NCBI RefSeq assembly: GCF_017921835.1
Contig: NZ_JAGEMN010000006.1
Location: 1-64,000 of the forward strand
Length of the DNA stretch: 64,000 nt
DNA from: Sporosarcina sp. 6E9
Lineage (GTDB): Bacteria > Bacillota > Bacilli > Bacillales_A > Planococcaceae
Direction: 5' to 3'
Part shown: positions 31,049 through 40,237 of the stretch, in pieces
Numbering within the stretch: position 1 is the first letter of the stretch
How the letters are laid out: every line of letters begins with the position of its first letter
Notes under the pieces: generated by a model
Seen by the model: only the letters and a program-made list of their open reading frames with translations
What the model was told of the DNA's origin: nothing
Database searches by the model: none
Made by a program: the position numbers and the translations under genes

Positions 31049-32395
31049 TTGGGAAATGAAGAAGCTGTATTTTTTTCACGGGTATTAACAGAAACCACAT
31101 TATCTTTCCACATTATTTACGCGACCATTGGTGTAGGCGTACCGTTAATGATTATGATCGCGCAATGGGTCGGTATTAAGAAAAATGACGAGCATTACAT
31201 TTTACTGGCAAGACGATGGGCGAGGGGATTCATTATTACTGTCGCAGTCGGCGTTGTAACCGGAACAGCCATCGGTTTGCAATTATCATTGTTATGGCCG
31301 AATTTCATGGAGCTTGCAGGAAATGTCATTGCGCTCCCGTTATTTATGGAAACGTTCGCGTTCTTTTTTGAAGCGATATTCCTGGGTATCTATTTATACA
31401 CTTGGGATCGTTTCGAAAACCAGAAAAAACATTTACTTTTGCTTATTCCAGTTGCAATCGGTGCATCATTTTCAGCGGTATTTATCACAATGGTAAACGC
31501 ATTTATGAACGCGCCGCGTGGATTTGACATCTTAAACGGTGAATTAGTCAATATCAACCCGCTTATCGCGATGTTTAACCCGGCAATGCCGACGAAAGTG
31601 GCTCATGTCGTTGTGACTAGTTATATGACTGCAGCTTTCGTTCTTGCATCCATTGCAGCTTTTCGTTTATTAAAAGGGTCGAATCATGAATACCATAAAA
31701 AAGCACTTTATCTCACGATGAAAGTTGGGCTAATCTTTTCAATCGCCACAGTTATCATAGGGGATTTCTCCGGGAAGTATTTAGCCGAATACCAGCCAGA
31801 AAAATTGGCTGCGGCCGAATGGCATTTTGAAACAAAAGGAAATGCGGAACTTATTATGTATGGCGTGCTTGACGACGGGGAAGTGAAGTACGCGATTAAA
31901 CTTCCAAATGCATTAAGTATACTTGCTCATGGCGTCACATCAGCAGAAGTGATCGGGCTTGACCAGTTTCCAGAAGATGAAATTCCACCGCTTTACATCC
32001 ATTACTTATTTGACATCATGGTGACCATCGGCATGTGGATGGTGTTCTTGGCAGCGGTATTCTGGATTGGCACGAAAAGGTGTTGGAAAATGGTCACAAC
32101 AAAATGGTTCCGTTGGTTAATTGTACTTGGTGGACCTTTATCAATTATTGCGATTGAAGCAGGTTGGTGGCTGGCCGAGGTCGGTCGACAGCCGTGGGTT
32201 CTGCGCGGACTAATGCGAACGCAAGATGCTGCGACCACAAGTGCGCATGTAGATACGATGCTAGTCTTATTCTGTTTACTTTATCTCATTCTAGGCGTCG
32301 GAAGTGTTGTCGTCTTAAGAAGGATGTTCCGTAACAATCCAGTCGAACAAGAAATCGAAGACCGGAATATGGAGAAGGGCGGTGACGTGCTATGA
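31049..32395 (+). CDS. cydA: Cytochrome bd-type ubiquinol/menaquinol oxidase subunit I
   Basis: 448 aa with about nine membrane helices and a short Q-loop, like the YthA/CbdA group. Visible landmarks are SFHIIYATIGVGVPL (heme His), LFMETFAFFFEAIFLG (Glu), HVVVTSYM and GWWLAEVGRQPWVLRG (quinol loop). It reduces O2 to water at high affinity. TTG start at 31049 follows AAGGAGG (31034-31040). It overlaps cydB by 4 nt. Confidence 0.93.
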   Translation: MGNEEAVFFSRVLTETTLSFHIIYATIGVGVPLMIMIAQWVGIKKNDEHYILLARRWARGFIITVAVGVVTGTAIGLQLSLLWPNFMELAGNVIALPLFMETFAFFFEAIFLGIYLYTWDRFENQKKHLLLLIPVAIGASFSAVFITMVNAFMNAPRGFDILNGELVNINPLIAMFNPAMPTKVAHVVVTSYMTAAFVLASIAAFRLLKGSNHEYHKKALYLTMKVGLIFSIATVIIGDFSGKYLAEYQPEKLAAAEWHFETKGNAELIMYGVLDDGEVKYAIKLPNALSILAHGVTSAEVIGLDQFPEDEIPPLYIHYLFDIMVTIGMWMVFLAAVFWIGTKRCWKMVTTKWFRWLIVLGGPLSIIAIEAGWWLAEVGRQPWVLRGLMRTQDAATTSAHVDTMLVLFCLLYLILGVGSVVVLRRMFRNNPVEQEIEDRNMEKGGDVL

Positions 32396-33417
32396 GCTTA
32401 GAAATAATCGGCATATCAGTCCTGTGGACATTTCTATTCGGTTATATACTTATCGGCGCAATAGACTTTGGAGCTGGGTTTTTTAATGCCTATAGTTTAC
32501 TCACCGGTAAGAAACATATTTTAACGAATATCATTCAGCGATACTTATCACCAGTTTGGGAAGTCACGAACGTTTTTCTCGTCTTCTTCTTTGTCGGGAT
32601 TATCGGATTCTTTCCGAAAACAGCCTTTTATTATGGAACGACTTTACTGGTTCCAGTCAGTATCGGGATAATATTACTCGCGATTCGCGGTTCGTACTAT
32701 GCGTTTGAAACGTATGGTTCGCGCGGACACAAAGGCTATTCGTTTATGTATGGTCTAAGCGGAATATTGCTTCCCGCATCGTTGTCGATTGTCCTGACGA
32801 TTTCAGAAGGTGGCTTCATCGAGATGGTGGATGGAAATCCCGTCCTCGATTATTGGATGTTGTTCACGAGTCGATTAACTTGGTCAATCGTCGTTCTGAG
32901 CATTGCGGCGACACTGTATATCTCCGCCGTATTTTTAACTTGGTACGCCAATAAAGCGCGCTACTTCGAAGCGGAAAATTTGTTACGAAAATACGCGCTC
33001 ATTTGGGCCTTGCCGACAATCATTACTGCAGGCGGCATTATTTTCGAATTAAGAAGACATAACCCGGAGCATTACGCCAATATCCAAAACTTCTGGCCTA
33101 TGTTTCTGATCTCGTTTGTCATGTTCATCGGGACCGTCTGGCTGTTATGGATACGTCGCAATTATGGGCTCGCGTTCATCTTGCTTGCTGGACAATTCCT
33201 ATTTGCCTTCTTCGGATACGGTGCTTCGCATTACCCGTATTTGCTTTATCCGTACTTGACGATCTACGACAGCTTCACGAATCCAGCGATGGCGATATCA
33301 TTAATTGTCGTGTTCATAATGGGACTTGGCTTGTTGATTCCTTCCTTGTATCTGCTCATGAGGTTATTCTTGTTCGATAAAGACTATGTCCGCGGAAAAA
33401 GTAAGCATCATGTTTAA
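32392..33417 (+). CDS. cydB: Cytochrome bd-type oxidase subunit II
   Basis: 341 aa, hydrophobic with about eight to nine helices, and the family-typical start LWTFLFGYILIGAIDFGAGF. It pairs with subunit I. It starts inside the cydA end (ATGAGC) and is followed by cydS 14 nt later. Confidence 0.93.
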   Translation: MSLEIIGISVLWTFLFGYILIGAIDFGAGFFNAYSLLTGKKHILTNIIQRYLSPVWEVTNVFLVFFFVGIIGFFPKTAFYYGTTLLVPVSIGIILLAIRGSYYAFETYGSRGHKGYSFMYGLSGILLPASLSIVLTISEGGFIEMVDGNPVLDYWMLFTSRLTWSIVVLSIAATLYISAVFLTWYANKARYFEAENLLRKYALIWALPTIITAGGIIFELRRHNPEHYANIQNFWPMFLISFVMFIGTVWLLWIRRNYGLAFILLAGQFLFAFFGYGASHYPYLLYPYLTIYDSFTNPAMAISLIVVFIMGLGLLIPSLYLLMRLFLFDKDYVRGKSKHHV

Positions 33418-33431
33418 AGGGGGAAGTTATT

Positions 33432-33551
33432 GTGACTAGTTTTCTAATGTTTTACGCCCCGTTTATTGTGCTTATCGGTGCAATTGTTCTCGCATTTGTC
33501 GTGGCGCCGAAGGACGATGCGGTAAGGCGGCAGATTGATGAAGAAGAATAA
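33432..33551 (+). CDS. cydS: Cytochrome bd oxidase small subunit CydS
   Basis: 39 aa, GTG start at 33432 after AGGGGGAAG. One membrane helix with the pattern FLMFYAPFIVLIGAIVLAF, then a short charged tail. It closely resembles the Geobacillus CydS subunit (a FLxMYAP motif and one helix), which fills a groove of CydA. It completes the cydABS unit. It falls below usual gene-size limits. Confidence 0.88.
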   Translation: MTSFLMFYAPFIVLIGAIVLAFVVAPKDDAVRRQIDEEE

Positions 33552-33560
33552 GTGTGGGGA

Positions 33561-33589
33561 CAGACGTCGTGATGGCGTCTGTTTTTTTA
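33561..33589 (+). terminator. cyd operon terminator
   Basis: acagacg (33561-33567) pairs with cgtctgt (33577-33583), followed by ttttttt. Confidence 0.85.
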
Positions 33590-33610
33590 TTGGGGCTAAG
33601 GTCATGATTT

Positions 33611-33723
33611 GCGGATATGTTTGTGAAAGGTGCGGATATATGCGGGTAACTGACGGAAATCGCTGTGATAGTGTCGGATATGGACACTAAATGTACTGAT
33701 ATCCGTCCCAAAACGTCGGATAT
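33611..33723. repeat. Clustered CGGATAT motifs
   Basis: The 8-mer [G/T]CGGATAT occurs at 33611, 33632, 33674 and 33716, and inverted (gatatccg) at 33698, in 113 bp of non-coding DNA between cydS and rlmCD. Similar intergenic clusters are common in Bacillaceae-type genomes by recollection. No coding frame explains it. Confidence 0.6.
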
Positions 33724-33783
33724 ATATCGCGATACCTTGTCTTCGTGGTAAACTAGAGGCATATGAAATTTGGAGGAATAACA

Positions 33784-35163
33784 ATGTCTTTTACTGTAAA
33801 TAAAAATGATCGCCTCAACGTCTATGTCGAAGATCTAACGCATGACGGCTCGGGAGTTGCGAAAGTGGAGGGCTACCCGCTTTTCATTCCCGGCGCACTT
33901 CCAGGTGAAGAGGCTGAAATACAAGTGATGAAAACGATGAAACGATACGGTTTCGCGAAGTTGCTAAACGTAACAAAAGAGTCGCCGGACCGCGTTATAC
34001 CGCCATGTCATGTGTTTTGGGAATGCGGCGGTTGCCAATTGCAACATTTATCATACGAAGCACAACTACGACAAAAACAAAAAACAGTCCGCGACGTTAT
34101 GGAACGTATCGGTAAAATTCCGCATGTACCCGTACATCCAGTCAAAGGAATGGACAACCCATGGCGCTATCGCAATAAATCACAAATTCCATTCAGTGAA
34201 CGAAACGGGGAAGTTGTTTCAGGATTTTTCCGCTCACGAACGCATCATATTGTCGACACAGATGTCTGTATTATTCAAGGTGAAGAAGCAGATGAGCTCA
34301 TGTCCACATTGAAACACGAAATGCATCGCATGGGGATTGAAGCATATGACGAGCGAACAAACCGCGGCATGCTGCGTCACCTAATTGTTCGAAAAGCACG
34401 CGCAACAGGCGAATTAATGGTCGTACTTGTGACACGTTCGAAGAAGTTTCCGCAAAAAGACGCTGCGATAGAACTCATTAAACGCGTCGTCCCGGACGTG
34501 ACATCGATTATGCAAAACGTCAACAGCGAAAAAACGAACGTCATTTTTGGTGATAAAACACTATTGCTCTACGGAAAACCATTCATCGTCGACACAATTG
34601 GCGATATCAAATTCGAGATTTCCGCACGTTCATTTTACCAAGTGAATTCTGAACAAACGGAAGTGTTATACGGACAAGCACTCGAGTACGCACAGCTGAC
34701 AGGAACTGAATCCGTCATTGATGCCTATTGCGGTATCGGCACAATTTCACTGTTCCTCGCTCAAAATGCGAAAGAAGTATACGGCGTCGAAATCGTTCCG
34801 CAAGCAATCGAAGATGCCAAACGAAACGCGGAATTGAACGATATCAACAATGCTCACTTTGAAGCTGGCCCAGCTGAAGAAGTAATTCCTAAATGGTACG
34901 CAGAAGGAAAAAGATTTGACGTACTTGTAGTGGATCCACCGCGTAAAGGCTGCGACGAGAAATTATTGGACACGATTTTAGAATATAAACCGAAACGTAT
35001 TGTTTATGTATCATGTGATCCAGCAACGCTTGCGCGGGATTTAAGGATATTAGAAGATGGTGGGTACCGTACGCAAGAAGTGCAACCGGTAGATATGTTT
35101 CCACATAGTAGCCATATTGAGGTTGTGACTTGGTTGGAGTTGGATTTGTCTAACGATAATTAA
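33784..35163 (+). CDS. rlmCD: 23S rRNA (uracil-C5)-methyltransferase RlmCD
   Basis: 459 aa. N-terminal TRAM domain (~1-60), an Fe-S cluster set ([16 protein letters not shown]), a Rossmann SAM site ([14 protein letters not shown]) and the catalytic C-terminal [12 protein letters not shown]. The Cys there is the nucleophile that methylates U747/U1939 in 23S rRNA. ATG 33784 follows GGAGG; the upstream ATG 33763 lacks one. B. subtilis has it just after dgkB; here the thioredoxin-Nudix-cyd segment lies near or between. Confidence 0.95.
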   Translation: MSFTVNKNDRLNVYVEDLTHDGSGVAKVEGYPLFIPGALPGEEAEIQVMKTMKRYGFAKLLNVTKESPDRVIPPCHVFWECGGCQLQHLSYEAQLRQKQKTVRDVMERIGKIPHVPVHPVKGMDNPWRYRNKSQIPFSERNGEVVSGFFRSRTHHIVDTDVCIIQGEEADELMSTLKHEMHRMGIEAYDERTNRGMLRHLIVRKARATGELMVVLVTRSKKFPQKDAAIELIKRVVPDVTSIMQNVNSEKTNVIFGDKTLLLYGKPFIVDTIGDIKFEISARSFYQVNSEQTEVLYGQALEYAQLTGTESVIDAYCGIGTISLFLAQNAKEVYGVEIVPQAIEDAKRNAELNDINNAHFEAGPAEEVIPKWYAEGKRFDVLVVDPPRKGCDEKLLDTILEYKPKRIVYVSCDPATLARDLRILEDGGYRTQEVQPVDMFPHSSHIEVVTWLELDLSNDN

Positions 35164-35422
35164 CTCTTATTACAAATAATAAACTCTTTCGATTTTCATC
35201 CATTTCCATTCCGAATCCGGTAAAATTACAAACTCCTTTAATCCTAGGAGTAGTAATTAACATAATTGTGATGAATAAATCAAAAAGAAGTTACTATATT
35301 CATGAAGTAGATGAGTAAAGGTTTTCAAGATATAATGAGTCTTTGATAGTGAGTGTATCTGTAAAACAATAATAAACATCACTCGGCGAACATTACCGAT
35401 TTCCATTTCTAACTCAATAGTA

Positions 35423-35457
35423 CCCCGGTTTTCCTCAATAGGATTCCGGGGTTTTTC
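35423..35457 (+). terminator. Terminator hairpin, copy 1 of a related family
   Basis: ccccgg (35423-35428) and ccgggg (35446-35451) with tttttctt after. The same design (caatagt, ccgg, cct..agga, ccggg, T-run, then ctaaaac) occurs at 37175 and 39997. Confidence 0.7.
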
Positions 35458-35590
35458 TTATCTAAAACCACCAAAACCATCTCTTCTTTCCCATCTTCTT
35501 TTCTCCACTATCTATTTCGGTAACTTTATTGTAACGCTGGAAAAAAACGTGAAAAGACAGGTGGAAAAGTCGGGGAACGGAATACGTTTT

Positions 35591-35677
35591 ATGCCACGTA
35601 ATTCCTATAAGTTAAAAGAAGCACAACAAATTCAATCAAAGATTGGAAATGAAGTTGTAGCTGTCACGATAAAATAA
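35591..35677 (+). CDS. Possible short peptide or gene remnant
   Basis: ATG 35591 to TAA 35677 encodes 28 aa, ending in QSKIGNEVVAVTIK. No ribosome site is apparent; the frame upstream is open for ~25 codons. It may be the tail of a lost gene. No family recognised. Confidence 0.25.
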   Translation: MPRNSYKLKEAQQIQSKIGNEVVAVTIK

Positions 35678-35836
35678 GATTATCTATATGTATTCTATGT
35701 CGAATATGACATAGGATTTTTTAATGTTTAATTTATTTAGATGTTAAAATGCAAAGTATATATTGCATTTAAATATCTAACATGTTATGTTTATTTTACA
35801 AAAGCAATTTATATTTTGCATTTAGGAGGGTGATAC

Positions 35837-36040
35837 ATGATAAACAAAATAAAAATTGCAAGAATGGAAAAAAAACTGACTCAGGCCGAACTTGCAAAAC
35901 AGATCGGAGCTACGCGACAAACAATAGGTTTGATAGAAAAAGGCGAGTACAATCCAAGTTTACAACTTTGTATAGCTATTGCAAAATCGCTTGGAAAAAC
36001 TTTAGATGATTTATTTTGGGAGGATGAGACAAATGATTAA
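35837..36040 (+). CDS. XRE-family helix-turn-helix regulator
   Basis: 67 aa, almost entirely a lambda-Cro/C1-type HTH: RMEKKLTQAELAKQIGATRQT is the HTH core, then GEYNPSLQLCIAIAKSLGKTLDDLF. AGGAGGG precedes ATG 35837. It overlaps the next membrane-protein gene by 8 nt, a common two-gene module in Bacillota in which the small regulator controls the pair. Confidence 0.92.
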   Translation: MINKIKIARMEKKLTQAELAKQIGATRQTIGLIEKGEYNPSLQLCIAIAKSLGKTLDDLFWEDETND

Positions 36041-36503
36041 TTCTTTTATTAATAAACTATTACCCAAGGATGAATATAACCGGTTATCATCACTTTACTT
36101 TTTTGCTGAAAGTGCACTAATTGTTTTAATCGTTTTTATCTGTTTAACAATCGTCCAACTGTTTTTCTATGATTTAAGTGGTGGATTGGACTTACTATTA
36201 CTGTGTGTAACGTTTTTTATGATTATTTATCCGACTACACGATATGTTTTATCTGGAATGGAGCATGATGATGTGATGGATGAATCGAGTTATGAAAAGA
36301 GTCGTAAAAAAGGTATGGTTCAAACAATGGGCACTGGAGCTTTATTTTTCATCTTTTTATTGACTCTTAATTTATTGAGAAATGACACACTTGATATGTT
36401 AGAACTGATCATTATGCCAATTACGTTTACAATTATTTATGGTGTTTTTACAATAATATCTTTAAAAAAATCATATAATAAAAATAAGGATTTAGATGCA
36501 TAG
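36033..36503 (+). CDS. Four-helix membrane protein paired with XRE regulator
   Basis: 156 aa with four hydrophobic segments (~25-46, 54-73, 101-117, 127-146) and a YLSG/METHDD-like charged loop in the middle. ATG 36033 is chosen because GGGAGG (36018-36023) lies 9 nt upstream; the longer frame starts inside the XRE gene. The layout resembles DUF6773/DUF3796-like partners of small XRE proteins. Function unknown; perhaps a membrane sensor or immunity-like factor. Confidence 0.75.
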   Translation: MINSFINKLLPKDEYNRLSSLYFFAESALIVLIVFICLTIVQLFFYDLSGGLDLLLLCVTFFMIIYPTTRYVLSGMEHDDVMDESSYEKSRKKGMVQTMGTGALFFIFLLTLNLLRNDTLDMLELIIMPITFTIIYGVFTIISLKKSYNKNKDLDA

Positions 36504-36628
36504 TAGATTATGATCGCGATATTGTAAATATAAATACAAAAGTGAAGACTCCTGAGCATTATTTATGCAACTTTAGTTTTGAATTTAACAAAGCTAGGTA
36601 TGACACAATTAAAAAGGAGTAAATTTAA

Positions 36629-37132
36629 ATGATAGGGAAAAGAATAGCTGCACATATTTTAAATAGAGTTATCATCTTTTTCCCATCAATGATACTGCTT
36701 GGAGGGATTAGCTTCTTGATATATCCAAGTTATTTCATATTCGGGAATGATCCAAGTTCAGGCTGGTTGATATTCTGGCTTTTAAAGTACATGATATGTT
36801 TACCAACAGTATTTATAGATTTAATCAGTCGACCATCAGAATTTCTGGAGGTAGTTGAAATAATATTACCTGCTTTAATAAGCTTAATAATATTAGAGAT
36901 TATAAGTATCACCTTAATAAAACGTGATATAGGTATGAAAATTCTGGGACTTAAAATAGTATCTATAAAAGAGAAACCATTGAGCTTAATACAAATAATA
37001 GTTAGAACGATTATAAAATACTTTTTACTGGCTTTTTTTCCTTTTGCACTGGTATATACTTTTTTAAATAAGGAGAAATTGTCATTGCATGATAAGATAT
37101 CTTATACAAAAGTAGTAAAAGTGCAAAGTTAA
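36629..37132 (+). CDS. RDD family membrane protein
   Basis: 167 aa with about four membrane segments. The family's first-helix Arg (GKRIAAHILNRVIIF) and the closing LHDKISYTKVV, which matches the RDD consensus LHDxIxxTxVV, are present. RDD proteins are small integral membrane proteins, some acting in ion tolerance. AAAAGGAG precedes the ATG. It is a separate unit from the XRE pair, with 126 bp between them. Confidence 0.8.
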   Translation: MIGKRIAAHILNRVIIFFPSMILLGGISFLIYPSYFIFGNDPSSGWLIFWLLKYMICLPTVFIDLISRPSEFLEVVEIILPALISLIILEIISITLIKRDIGMKILGLKIVSIKEKPLSLIQIIVRTIIKYFLLAFFPFALVYTFLNKEKLSLHDKISYTKVVKVQS

Positions 37133-37174
37133 AAAACTTTCATATTCCAGCATTCCATATCTGACGCAATAGTT

Positions 37175-37209
37175 TCCCGGTACTCCTTAACAGGATTCCG
37201 GGATTTTTT
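37175..37209 (+). terminator. Terminator hairpin, copy 2 of a related family
   Basis: tcccgg (37175-37180) and ccggga (37198-37203), with a T-run, follow the RDD gene. Shares layout with the hairpins at 35423 and 39997. Confidence 0.75.
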
Positions 37210-37380
37210 CTGGTCTAAAACTACAAGCTTTCTTCGTCTTTCCAATATCGAAGAAATATAAAGAGGACACATAGTAAAGATGAGAATTTAGTTTGGAACT
37301 GAAGAAGGAAAAAGTGATTGAATCTAGAATTCTATAGTGACATATTTGCATTTTGGAAATTGGTGAAGGGGATGGACTTG

Positions 37381-37821
37381 ATGACAGAGGTTTTTTTCAA
37401 AGTTCAAGATGTACTTGAGAATTACAAAACAGCAATTTATGAAAAAAATGTTGAAAAGTTCTTGTCCATGTATGTGCCCGAAATCCATATTTATGATTGC
37501 TGGGGGAACTGGGAGAGTAAGGGGATTTCATCATGGAAGGAAAATATTGTCGAGTGGTTTAATGGGTTGAGTGAGGATGATGTTTTACTGAAAGTTGATT
37601 TTAACGACCTCGTAGTTGAAGAAAATTCAGATCTCGCATTTATTCATTGTGCTGTAACATTTGCTGGTTACCGAGAAGATACGGGTGAAAAAATTCGAGA
37701 AATGACAAATCGTTTCACATATGGTTTGAGAAAAGTGAATGAATCTTGGCTCGTAGCTCATGAACATTCATCATTACCTATAAATATGGAAACTGGTAAG
37801 GGAATTTTTAACTTGAAGTAA
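37381..37821 (+). CDS. SnoaL/NTF2-like domain protein
   Basis: 147 aa, cone-shaped NTF2-like fold by pattern: an N-terminal helix (VLENYKTAIYEKNVEKFLSMY), then strands with FNDLVVEENSDLAFIHCAVTFAGY, closing with TNRFTYGLRKVNESWLVAHEHSS, typical of the SgcJ/SnoaL/DUF4440 relatives. ATG 37381 gives the best spacing from AAGGGG; 37372 is close. Likely a small soluble protein of unknown ligand. Confidence 0.75.
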   Translation: MTEVFFKVQDVLENYKTAIYEKNVEKFLSMYVPEIHIYDCWGNWESKGISSWKENIVEWFNGLSEDDVLLKVDFNDLVVEENSDLAFIHCAVTFAGYREDTGEKIREMTNRFTYGLRKVNESWLVAHEHSSLPINMETGKGIFNLK

Positions 37822-37918
37822 AAGATGAATAGTGTATTTATTACTATTATTCAATTTAAATATATTGTATGATAATGAAAATGACAGTAAACTATTTGTG
37901 AGTTTGAAAGGAAGTTTG

Positions 37919-38614
37919 ATGAAATTGATTAATGGTTCAAATCATAAATGTATTGTTGAAAATTTACGTGAGTACAATCTAAAGAAAAACATTAAAGAAC
38001 AACTAAAAATCATAAATCCTCTCTTGGGGAAAAAAGAAACAGACATAAAAGTACATTTAATGAATGCCGTGATTAATGGTGGCATTACTAAAAGTGAATC
38101 GGATTTCTTGGAAATCAAAATGGAGCTAGGTCGTATGTGTTTAGAATTGGAACAAGTATTAGATGGTATTTATGTTACTTTGTTGTTTTATGATAGAGAA
38201 CGAAATCATGTTTTTCATGGTGCTGGTCCTAGTATTCCAGTGGAGTTCTTTGACTTCTTTGGTGTTATTAATGAACAGGGAATACTAGATGAAAATTGTG
38301 CTTCATGTGGAAAAGCTATTTTTACACAAGGAATTGTACAAACAGATATTGGAACGAGTACACTTTGGAAAAACTTTAAAGACAGTATCATTGAATTCGG
38401 TTTTAGGTCTTGTACCTCGATACCATTCTTTACAAACACTGGTCGTTTAGCTGGAACGTTTGCTCATTATTCTAAAAGGCCAAACAATCTTTTAACACAA
38501 GATGAAGTAGAAATGATTCAAGAGAAGATTTCTATGTTTAGTTTAGAAATTCAAACGATATCTGATCGTATTCATGAGTATACGAAAGCTGGTAATGTTA
38601 GTCTGACAATTTAA
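37919..38614 (+). CDS. GAF-domain protein
   Basis: 231 aa. The C-terminal ~150 residues (ENCASCGKAIFTQG, TDIGTSTLW, FGFRSCTSIPFF, GTFAHYSKRPNN) follow the GAF pattern common in sensor kinases, but no kinase or output domain is attached. The N-terminal part (~1-70) is helical and lacks known motifs. AAGGAAGTTTG precedes ATG 37919. It stands 20 nt before an XRE gene, followed by a kinase-like gene, so it may be a separate sensory subunit of that cluster. Confidence 0.8.
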   Translation: MKLINGSNHKCIVENLREYNLKKNIKEQLKIINPLLGKKETDIKVHLMNAVINGGITKSESDFLEIKMELGRMCLELEQVLDGIYVTLLFYDRERNHVFHGAGPSIPVEFFDFFGVINEQGILDENCASCGKAIFTQGIVQTDIGTSTLWKNFKDSIIEFGFRSCTSIPFFTNTGRLAGTFAHYSKRPNNLLTQDEVEMIQEKISMFSLEIQTISDRIHEYTKAGNVSLTI

Positions 38615-38634
38615 TAAAGAAAGGGGATTAACGC

Positions 38635-38994
38635 ATGACTGTTGGAGAGCGCTTGAAAATGCTTCGCTTGGAAAAAAGGCTTACACTGCTAGAGGTTGCA
38701 TCTAAAATTGGACTGGCCAAATCATCTTATGCTAGTTATGAAGGGGGCCATAGAAATCCTCCCATCGATAAGCTAGTAGCATTGGCCCGACTTTATCATG
38801 TTTCAACAGATTATTTACTTAGATTAACGGATATTCCTGATTCTGTTGAATCTCTTCAAAAGCAACATCTACAATGGGATGGAATTAGTTTAAGTGAAAA
38901 GGAATTAGAAATTGTTCATCAAGTGGTTGAATTAATGACTGAAAAGCATCAAGAAAATAATGAAGTAAAGTTGAGACATATGGATATCGGATAA
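38635..38994 (+). CDS. XRE-family regulator, GAF/kinase cluster
   Basis: 119 aa. An HTH of the SinR/AnsR type (residues 3-60: RLKMLRLEKRLTLLEVASKI, SSYASYEGGHRNPP, VALARLYHVSTDYLL) is followed by a charged helical tail that may mediate dimerisation. AAAGGGG precedes ATG 38635. It lies between the GAF protein and the histidine-kinase-like protein. Confidence 0.92.
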   Translation: MTVGERLKMLRLEKRLTLLEVASKIGLAKSSYASYEGGHRNPPIDKLVALARLYHVSTDYLLRLTDIPDSVESLQKQHLQWDGISLSEKELEIVHQVVELMTEKHQENNEVKLRHMDIG

Positions 38995-39067
38995 TATTCA
39001 TTGTCTTTTTTTTCTCTAGAGGGTCGCTTAAAGCGAACAAAGTTCGGAATGGGGGGCTTAACTTATT

Positions 39068-39847
39068 ATGAGGTGTAGGTATACTGATCAATTCAGAATG
39101 GAAAACGTAAGAATTACATATAACCATGTCGTTGATAATGACCAGTTACAAGAAGAAAATATTTCATACCTGACGAATGAAAAAATCAATGTAGTGGGAA
39201 AATTTGCTGCTGAAGCAGCTCATGAGATTGGAAATCCACTTACATCTATTAAAGATGTTGTTCAACGATTAAATAATATGGGAGTAAGTAATCCTAAATA
39301 CTATTCAATGATTGATTCCGAGATAAATAAGGTCGAGGAAATAGTAAATAGACTTATTATGCTTTCAGAAACACAATCAGTGAACTTTCGTATAAATGAT
39401 ATTGAGATTATCCTAGAAAGAGCTATTCTGGGGATGAAAGAATTTGCGCTACTTGAGGGAATTAAAATTCATTCAAACTTAGAAGCGCAGGGTTTACCTA
39501 TTTACTGTGATCAAGTTCGACTTCAAGAGGTCATTGAAAATATTATCAAACATGCTATTGAAGCTTCAGCTTGTAATAAAAACGTGTATATCACTTGTAA
39601 ATCAACTGAATCCCATGTTCATATCATGATAAAAGGTCATGGAGTTGGTAACTCCGAGGAAAGGGTTGTGCACTTATTTGAACCAAATTACGCCATAAAA
39701 GAGAGCAGTACAGGTTTGGATCTAATGATTAATCACAAAATTATTAAAGAACATAATGGATCTATGCAAGTTGAAAGTAAGTTAGACATAGGTTCAACGG
39801 TTGATATTTACCTTCCACTTGTAGGGAGTCTTGAAAAGGTCTATTAA
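39068..39847 (+). CDS. Sensor-less histidine kinase-like protein with altered ATP-binding motifs
   Basis: 259 aa, with no membrane helix or sensor. HisKA-like stretch: AAEAAHEIGNPLTSIK (~50-65) contains the His. In the HATPase part the N-box reads ENIIKHAIEA (His where Asn is typical), the G1 segment reads MIKGHGVG (no DxGxG), and the G2 segment reads STGLDLMI (GTGLGL usual). All lines point to loss of ATP binding, with the phospho-acceptor region retained. It may serve as a phosphotransfer or scaffold protein. Start uncertain: ATG 39068 (GGGGGGC upstream) or ATG 39098. Confidence 0.75.
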   Translation: MRCRYTDQFRMENVRITYNHVVDNDQLQEENISYLTNEKINVVGKFAAEAAHEIGNPLTSIKDVVQRLNNMGVSNPKYYSMIDSEINKVEEIVNRLIMLSETQSVNFRINDIEIILERAILGMKEFALLEGIKIHSNLEAQGLPIYCDQVRLQEVIENIIKHAIEASACNKNVYITCKSTESHVHIMIKGHGVGNSEERVVHLFEPNYAIKESSTGLDLMINHKIIKEHNGSMQVESKLDIGSTVDIYLPLVGSLEKVY

Positions 39848-39996
39848 TAATCATAATATGGATTATTTGATTCAATTAGATTCTTAAAGAGCTTTTATGA
39901 AAGGTACGAGTTTATTCTCAGAAGAAGGATCGAACGATTTCTGAAGAAGATATCGAATATGTTTTAGAAATGGCAATAGTCATTGTGCTCGCAAGT

Positions 39997-40033
39997 ATCC
40001 CGGTTATCCTCTATAGGGTACCGGGATTTTTTT
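39997..40033 (+). terminator. Terminator hairpin, copy 3 of a related family
   Basis: atcccggt (39997-40004) pairs with accgggat (40020-40027), followed by ttttttt. It lies ~150 nt after the kinase-like gene. The 390-bp gap around it holds no other gene I can support; scraps of open frame (SEEDIEYVLEMA, ~39937-39975) may be a remnant. Confidence 0.8.
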
Positions 40034-40237
40034 ATGTTCAAAACCTCCAGAGCCCACCCGTCATTACAATAAAATTCTCACTCGAATCCTTTGTGGTTCT
40101 CAACTTTATTCGATATGAAACTAGGAAGCACTAATCTCTTAAGATTCGTCAAATTAGTTTGAATACATGGTAAAATATACATAACCCACTTAAGTTAGTG
40201 AGGAGAAGTATCGATTTTAATAAATAGGAGTGACTTA

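Larger units (their letters stand above)
35164..35836. other. Long intergenic region before XRE gene
   Basis: A 673-bp AT-rich gap after rlmCD. It holds a terminator-like hairpin at 35423-35457 and a short open frame at 35591-35677. No promoter boxes were certain. The AT content rises markedly from about 35.2 kb, marking the change from housekeeping to accessory DNA. Confidence 0.6.

Noticed and set aside
35591..35677. Real small gene
   Set aside because: No ribosome site and no family, so kept only as a low-confidence remnant.
37919..39847. Defence system built from GAF/XRE/kinase
   Set aside because: No nuclease, toxin or known defence domain; interpretation as signalling is simpler.
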